A stretch of 64,000 bases of DNA from Verrucomicrobiales bacterium (GTDB lineage Bacteria > Verrucomicrobiota > Verrucomicrobiia > Verrucomicrobiales > DEV007), in assembly GCA_029213005.1 (NCBI GenBank), contig JARGPI010000019.1, forward strand, positions 1 to 64,000, read 5' to 3'. Each line of letters starts with the position of its first letter. Within the stretch, counting starts at the first letter, position 1. A program made the position numbers and the translations under genes. The notes beneath the pieces are model-generated. The model worked only from the letters and a program-made list of their open reading frames with translations. It was not told the origin of the DNA and made no database searches. Below are positions 59,459 to 64,000 of this stretch, one piece after another.

Positions 59459-62400
59459 CTATATGACAGGCTGGACCGGCGTGGTATCATCTGTCTCCAC
59501 GGTATCATCCTCTTCATCGTGGGTGTGAGCCAATTGATCGACGTTGTCACAGGCAATGAGACAGTCCAATTTCCGAACTACCGATGGAGGGGCGTTTTTA
59601 TCCCAGTAGTGAGTGTGGGCACCGGCACCGATACAGGTCTCACGAACTGGTACGTATTTGCCGTCCCGAACCATGACGTAGTCCCATTCCGGAATGAAAT
59701 TGGTTTTATCATAGGGCTCCCGGAAAATCATCCGGCCGACATAGTCGCCGCTTCGATAGAGATTCCACCAACACTCGAGACCTCTATGGGTATCCCTGGG
59801 ATCTGCTTTCCTATCCCAGGCGTAGAGATCGGGGAAGCGGGCGTTATACAATTGTACCAGCGGCGATCCCATGGAAAGGAGCCGCACCGGGATGCAGCCT
59901 TCTTTACCTTCGGGTGTGGCACAGAGTGCTTCCAGTCCATTGTCTTTAGCGACAGTTCCAGCGGATAATGCGCGGAGAATATCTGAGGTGATGACTCCGC
60001 CCTGACTGTGAGTCAAAATTACGAGACGCGAGTAGCCCACATTCGGATTTTGCGGATCTCTCCATTCGACGATGTATTGTAAGAGCGAAGCATAGCGACT
60101 CAGAATTTGAGCCCGGGCGGTGCGGTTCCGTGGAAAGGGGTGCAGGTAACTGACCACGTCGAGAGCGATATCCAGTCCTCCCCTTAAACCGGCGACCAGT
60201 GGGTCAGTTAACCGGGAGAAGAAGATATATCCGATTCCGAGCACCAGAATCGAAATCCCGAGAGCACTGGTGAGGGGGCCGTTGTTGAGAAACACGACTG
60301 TTTCCGTTAACAAAGCGATGATCACATCCGGCGGATTGGATTCCGCACTGATCGGAGTTCGGGTACTCGCCGGCGACGGGTTTGCTGATCGGGTCGAAGG
60401 CGAAAATGAAGGTTGGTTGTCAGAGCCGGGTCGATTTCGCGGAGTGAAGTTTCCCTGCTCCTCGCGCTCCCGCTTGCTCCACATTTCTTTGATCGATTCC
60501 CGAACTTTATCCCGTCGGAAAGAGGAATCACGATGAGTATGGGAATGAGGTCGCTCCGATTGAGGCGTCTCTTCACCGAATGAGCGCACTCTTCTCGATC
60601 GGGAGTAGTCTCGATTCGAGCTCGTGGAAGCTAACTTGGTTTCGGTATTCTGGAGGCCGAGAAATTGGTCGACAAGTACCATCATAGGGGCGCTGTCGAC
60701 TGTGGAATCGCCGCTGGCACGGATCTGTCCTGCCCGGATTCCGCGGTAGGCAAAAAGAAACTGGGTCAAAAGCAGACAGCCGACGAGGATGACCTGCCCC
60801 AGCCAAATCCATTTGTAGCCCTGGGTCAGGTTTCGCCCGAGAGCCATCGATAGCTTATCCCATTTTTTCCCTCCCGGATTCACCGGTTGATTTCGTTCCG
60901 CCAGCACCGCCGGAGTCACGATCCAGAGAGTATATCCGAGCACAAAAACGATAATGAGAAAGATAAATTCGAGGAACGGAATAACCATTTCCTTCGAGGT
61001 GTACGTTGCGTAGTCGGAGAACACCGATCGTGGTCCTGAGTTTTCTTTGCTCCAGGATTCGAAATCGGGAACCGAGGTCATTCTCGAAACAAATGGCTCA
61101 ACATATTCGTGCAGTTTTTCCTCAATTTGATGCATCGCTGCGGGTGCATCCGAAGAACGGCCGGGAACGGGGTGAACCCCATCGAGTCCGCCCAGTTTTG
61201 CCGGAATCAGAACGAGCTGGAAAAACGTGGCATTGAGGAAACTGATCAACAACACGGGCAAAGTGATCGAAAGAACGCCGGTGCGAAGCCGGGATTTCCG
61301 CCGCTGCCTGACTTCTTTATCCATGCCCGGCCGGATCCGGAGAATGAACAACTCGAACATCGCGAGGATAAGAAACAGATTCGCCGAGGTTGCCAAAATG
61401 ATCCAGGCGAGCGGCAGTAAGGCTGAGCCGAAGCGCAAGGCCTGCAAAGGTCCGCTGATCAGCAGAGGCCATTCGGATTCATGGGTCAGTCCGAAGATCA
61501 GACCGACTGTGAAAAAGAGCAGGAGCAAGTTGCCTACGATCCGCGTCCCGGGGAAAGCCCGGTTCAGTAGAGGGAGGACGAATGCATTCATCAGAATACA
61601 AATCCCGATCCAGATCACGATGGCGAGACCCGATTCCGCCCACCAACTGCCTTCACTACCATGGAGAAGTGCGAGAGTGACGTTGCCGATCAAAAAACAG
61701 ATTCCCACGATCACCAGATAGATGGGAGGCCACGGAAGGCGCCGCCAAAAGAGGAACGCCAGACCAATCAATCCTCCCCCAATTAAAACGACAATGGATA
61801 ATGTAAAAAGCCCGGTGTAACCACCCATGGCGTTCATGATTCCCTCGGCCCAACTGCTCTCGAGGACGGGGATCCCCGTTAGCATCAGCATCAGAATCAT
61901 CAGAAGATAAATCACGGGCATAAACCGCGTCAAAATCACGGTGGTGATGGAATGGAACACCAGCATGAGCCCGCGCAGCGAGGTGACCGTGCTCATTTTC
62001 CCGACATCATCACCGAAAGTGGCCCATTTCCCGATCGTCTGCTTACCCAGCCAGGATGCCTCGAACAACAGCCGGTAAATCGCGACGAACAGGTTCAAAA
62101 TGCCCAGTTTCAAATTACTGACATCTGCCCAGTGCATCTCATAGATGTGGACTTTGCGATCGACCTTGTGCTCCGAGTCCGGAGTGTCCCGGACGATTCT
62201 TTCCCCTTCCATACGAAGGGTTTCGAAGACTTCCTTGCGTTCATCGCTCTGGTAGTCCTGAAGGTGTTTCCGCAACTGATAATGCCAGGCGTCATCATCC
62301 GTCATGCTGGAAATATCCAGAGGGTTGATTCCCACGTGAATTTTTTCCTCCTTAAAGCCTTCGTAAGCCTGGCCGACATGTTCCTGACCCATCTCCGGTT

Positions 62401-62527
62401 CCAAACCATCGAGATGCAGCAGAAGATTCACTGCTTTAACGGCGGTTTCGTCTTTGCTTTGATCGGCCACCCCGTGAACGGCGATGATGGCAACTGGACC
62501 GGCTTCATTTTCGGTTGGGTCTTTCAT
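59459..62527 (-). CDS. Large polytopic membrane protein with split alpha/beta-hydrolase motifs
   Basis: From ATG 62527 a 1022-residue protein. A TTG six bases earlier is another possible start. It begins with a hydrolase-like strand, VAIIAVHGVADQSKD (oxyanion motif HGV at 18-20). Then come about ten or more transmembrane helices (residues about 130-780), with a polar Arg/Ser-rich loop (SYSRSRRVRSFGEE region). The C-terminal part has LVILTHSQGGVITSDILRAL, the nucleophile elbow of a lipase-like hydrolase (Ser in HSQGG), and ALSAGTVAKDNG. So the hydrolase fold is interrupted by the membrane part. The substrate is unknown. The tail is acidic. Confidence 0.8.
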   Translation of the reverse strand: MKDPTENEAGPVAIIAVHGVADQSKDETAVKAVNLLLHLDGLEPEMGQEHVGQAYEGFKEEKIHVGINPLDISSMTDDDAWHYQLRKHLQDYQSDERKEVFETLRMEGERIVRDTPDSEHKVDRKVHIYEMHWADVSNLKLGILNLFVAIYRLLFEASWLGKQTIGKWATFGDDVGKMSTVTSLRGLMLVFHSITTVILTRFMPVIYLLMILMLMLTGIPVLESSWAEGIMNAMGGYTGLFTLSIVVLIGGGLIGLAFLFWRRLPWPPIYLVIVGICFLIGNVTLALLHGSEGSWWAESGLAIVIWIGICILMNAFVLPLLNRAFPGTRIVGNLLLLFFTVGLIFGLTHESEWPLLISGPLQALRFGSALLPLAWIILATSANLFLILAMFELFILRIRPGMDKEVRQRRKSRLRTGVLSITLPVLLISFLNATFFQLVLIPAKLGGLDGVHPVPGRSSDAPAAMHQIEEKLHEYVEPFVSRMTSVPDFESWSKENSGPRSVFSDYATYTSKEMVIPFLEFIFLIIVFVLGYTLWIVTPAVLAERNQPVNPGGKKWDKLSMALGRNLTQGYKWIWLGQVILVGCLLLTQFLFAYRGIRAGQIRASGDSTVDSAPMMVLVDQFLGLQNTETKLASTSSNRDYSRSRRVRSFGEETPQSERPHSHTHRDSSFRRDKVRESIKEMWSKREREEQGNFTPRNRPGSDNQPSFSPSTRSANPSPASTRTPISAESNPPDVIIALLTETVVFLNNGPLTSALGISILVLGIGYIFFSRLTDPLVAGLRGGLDIALDVVSYLHPFPRNRTARAQILSRYASLLQYIVEWRDPQNPNVGYSRLVILTHSQGGVITSDILRALSAGTVAKDNGLEALCATPEGKEGCIPVRLLSMGSPLVQLYNARFPDLYAWDRKADPRDTHRGLECWWNLYRSGDYVGRMIFREPYDKTNFIPEWDYVMVRDGKYVPVRETCIGAGAHTHYWDKNAPPSVVRKLDCLIACDNVDQLAHTHDEEDDTVETDDTTPVQPVI

Positions 62528-62554
62528 AAGCAAATTTTTAAGGAGAACCTGAAC

Positions 62555-62716
62555 ATGAAACGGACGGAGGCAGATTACCAGAAAATTTTCGTGTCTTCCA
62601 GGTTACGGTTCGTCGATCCGGAAACCGGTTTATGCACGGTAGTCGAGGTGTTGCCCGGAGATTTTACCGCTGAAGAAATGATGGTGGGAATCACTTGCGC
62701 AGCAGCAATCTCTTGA
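62555..62716 (+). CDS. Small protein with strong ribosome-binding site, function unknown
   Basis: ATG 62555 follows AAGGAG (62540-62545) by nine bases, one of the best ribosome sites in the window. The 53-residue product starts MKRTEADYQKIFVSSRLRFV and has PGDFTAEEMMVGITCAAAIS at its end; no family is recognised. It is divergent from the large hydrolase gene with only 27 bp between starts, so its promoter must lie inside that gene. Its stop is 13 bp before the DUF423 start, suggesting an operon. Confidence 0.6.
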   Translation: MKRTEADYQKIFVSSRLRFVDPETGLCTVVEVLPGDFTAEEMMVGITCAAAIS

Positions 62717-62729
62717 GGAATCTTGCGGA

Positions 62730-63116
62730 ATGAAAACCAGTCTTCAGATTCGGATCGCGGCGGTGGTGATGTTGGTGGCCATCGCTCTGGGTGCGATGGG
62801 TGCCCACATGTTGAAAGATAAATTGCTGGAAACCGGTCATCTTGAAGAATGGAAAACAGCAGCGCTTTATCAGATGATTCACGGCCTGGCGATGTTTGAA
62901 ATCGCCCTGGTTGGAAAACGGGCCCGTCCGCCATTCAGTTTCTGGGCCTGGCTGGTGGGGGTTTTCCTCTTTTCGGGAAGTCTCTATGTTCTTAGCTATA
63001 CTGGTCTTACAGCGCTTCCAATCGTTCTGGCGACTCCGCTGGGAGGGCTTGCCTTTATGATTGGCTGGGCGGCTTTCATCTTCAAACCTCATCAAATTGA
63101 TAGCGGGAATGATTAA
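62730..63116 (+). CDS. DUF423 membrane protein (YgdD-like)
   Basis: A 128-residue inner-membrane protein with four hydrophobic segments. The start IRIAAVVMLVAIALGAMGAHMLKD and MIHGLAMFEIAL (the family has Y/H-x-x-HALAL-type sequence), FWAWLVGVFLFSGSLYVLSYTG and TPLGGLAFMIGWAAF match the DUF423 family. Function is unknown. It follows the small gene at 62555 closely. A short GC hairpin with six T residues (63125-63142) follows its stop and may end transcription. Confidence 0.9.
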   Translation: MKTSLQIRIAAVVMLVAIALGAMGAHMLKDKLLETGHLEEWKTAALYQMIHGLAMFEIALVGKRARPPFSFWAWLVGVFLFSGSLYVLSYTGLTALPIVLATPLGGLAFMIGWAAFIFKPHQIDSGND

Positions 63117-63124
63117 AGAAAAGG

Positions 63125-63142
63125 CTTGCCCGCAAGTTTTTT
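63125..63142 (+). terminator. Weak terminator candidate after the DUF423 gene
   Basis: CTTG-CCCG-CAAG (63125-63136, with one more G-C at the loop base) is followed by six T residues (63137-63142). The stem is only 4-5 bp. Confidence 0.35.
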
Positions 63143-63214
63143 GGCGCATTTAATTACTAACAGAAATATTAAATCGGGCGTAAACTGATTTGGTAAATCT
63201 TCGAGATCTATATC

Positions 63215-63688
63215 ATGAGAAAAATCTTCTTTTACACACTCCTGTCGGGATTCCTTCTCAGCTCAGCCGCCGTGCAAGCTGAAGATAAGGTTGACTTCGA
63301 AAAGCAAATTTATCCATTGATCAAGGAGAGCTGTGTCACTTGTCACCGGCCTCCTTACGAAGAAACTCGGGGAACCCGGACCCGGACCAAGAAGCCTAAA
63401 GCGGGCATCATCCTTGCGACTAAAGAAGGAATTCTGTCTGCGGAGGATGAAAGCGGATCCAAAATTCTCGTTCCCGGCGAACCTGATAAGTCACGGATGC
63501 TGGAAGTCACCAAGCTTCCGCTTGATGACGAAATGCACTTCCCACCAGAAGGAAAGGCACCTCAGTGGACTGCCGCTGACAAAGAACTTTTTGCGACCTG
63601 GATCAAACAGGGAGCTGATTTCGGAGCCTGGACAGCTGATCCTGCACCGGGTGAAGGACTTGAGTGGGACGGGAAAGAAAAAGAGTAA
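63215..63688 (+). CDS. Small secreted planctomycete-type cytochrome c
   Basis: A 157-residue exported protein (signal peptide to about residue 22, SAAVQAE). One heme motif CVTCH (40-44) follows FEKQIYPLIKES, the usual lead of planctomycete cytochrome C domains. Then PKAGIILATKEGILS and GKILVPGEPDKSRML-type sequence (SKILVPGEPDKSRM), LPLDDEMHFPPEGKAP with the Met that may be the distal ligand, and FATWIKQGADFGAW. It probably carries electrons in the periplasm. The sulfatase gene follows after a strong terminator. Confidence 0.9.
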   Translation: MRKIFFYTLLSGFLLSSAAVQAEDKVDFEKQIYPLIKESCVTCHRPPYEETRGTRTRTKKPKAGIILATKEGILSAEDESGSKILVPGEPDKSRMLEVTKLPLDDEMHFPPEGKAPQWTAADKELFATWIKQGADFGAWTADPAPGEGLEWDGKEKE

Positions 63689-63715
63689 TTCCGGTTTCCA
63701 TTATTTTTGATTTGG

Positions 63716-63748
63716 AAAGGCGAAGCACTTCGGTGGTTCGCCTTTTTT
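63716..63748 (+). terminator. Rho-independent terminator with TTCG tetraloop
   Basis: AAAGGCGAA (63716-63724) pairs with TTCGCCTTT (63737-63745), with an inner CAC/GTG stem capped by TTCG, followed by more T residues. It is 27 bp after the cytochrome stop. Confidence 0.9.
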
Positions 63749-63805
63749 CTGTCCCTTTGTAACTCTGATCTTGTTTAAAACCCGTCGAAACGGTTTTATA
63801 TAGCA

Positions 63806-64000
63806 ATGAAGATTTTCTCAGCCCTTCTGGCGATTATTTTGATCAGCCCGGTTCTTTCCGCCACTGATCGACCCAATTTTGTGCTGATTTTTATCGACGA
63901 TATGGGCTATGGCGATATCGAACCCTTCGGATCAACGGTTAATGCTACTCCGAATCTCAACCGGATGGCAGCCGAGGGAATGAAGCTGACCAGTTTTTAT
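63806..64000 (+). CDS. Secreted sulfatase, 5' part only (cut by the window edge)
   Basis: ATG 63806 opens a frame to the last base (65 codons). It has a signal peptide (MKIFSALLAIILISPVLSA), then RPNFVLIFIDDMGYGDIEPF, the metal-binding start of S1 sulfatases, and TPNLNRMAAEGMKLTSFY. The maturation motif (CxPSR) would come next, outside the window. It is the fourth sulfatase of the window. Confidence 0.9.
   Translation, partial: MKIFSALLAIILISPVLSATDRPNFVLIFIDDMGYGDIEPFGSTVNATPNLNRMAAEGMKLTSFY

Overview
The window reads as chromosomal DNA of a member of the Verrucomicrobiota, less likely of another PVC phylum. The evidence is gene content: a DUF1552 secreted protein paired with a DUF1587/1592-type planctomycete cytochrome, several other single-heme cytochromes, four secreted sulfatases (one cut by the right edge), a sialidase-like protein, FucP-type and SSS-type symporters, a SET-domain protein and many signal-peptide proteins with weak or absent Shine-Dalgarno sites. 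No rRNA gene is present, so a genus cannot be named. The lifestyle suggested is use of sulfated, fucose-containing polysaccharide; this is inference.

Layout. 1-234: a 13-bp tandem array that continues past the left edge. 721-3714: a VOC protein, nadC, birA and a GYF_2 membrane protein. 4092-7971: fusA with a perfect terminator, an outer-membrane barrel protein and ppnP. 8058-13110: sialidase-like protein, small membrane protein, sulfatase and esterase; the membrane protein and sulfatase lie between non-coding inverted-repeat elements. 13123-17452: mostly minus-strand run of an adenylate/guanylate cyclase, SET protein, DsbD-alpha-like protein and OM barrel. 17686-22416: DUF1552 and DUF1592 pair plus a DUF1275 protein. 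22498-24226: hipBA-like toxin-antitoxin pair. 24541-29025: fucP-like symporter, GH25 lysozyme, GNAT, small membrane protein and SSS symporter. 29157-33782: AddB-like nuclease, DUF3037 protein and HipA-like kinase. 33835-38084: mmsA, a duplicated secreted protein, ferritin and an M42-like peptidase. 38262-47051: cytochromes, a sugar-dehydrogenase-like protein, an OmpA protein and a second sulfatase. 47136-47654: a secreted thioredoxin-like gene with an in-frame TGA exactly at the first active-site cysteine. 48118-52205: rnc, tRNA-His, rhomboid, peroxiredoxin-like protein and a third sulfatase. 52415-57087: a three-gene roadblock/MglA-like GTPase/roadblock module. 57306-64000: TPR-like protein, SpoU methyltransferase, a large membrane hydrolase, two small proteins, a cytochrome and the start of a fourth sulfatase.

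The strongest unusual signals are: (1) the probable selenoprotein thioredoxin at 47136-47654, with WUGPCR and a SECIS-like hairpin whose loop starts 25 nt after the UGA; (2) a 13-bp imperfect palindrome, TGTACCCTGTACA, found in five intergenic regions, four of them holding two copies exactly 22 bp apart; (3) the GTPase/roadblock operon, whose first protein has eighteen 12-residue repeats and three NPFxD motifs; (4) two separate HipA-family loci; (5) inverted-repeat elements around the 10.3-11.8 kb sulfatase. Function calls come from reading motifs in the translated sequence; no database search was possible.
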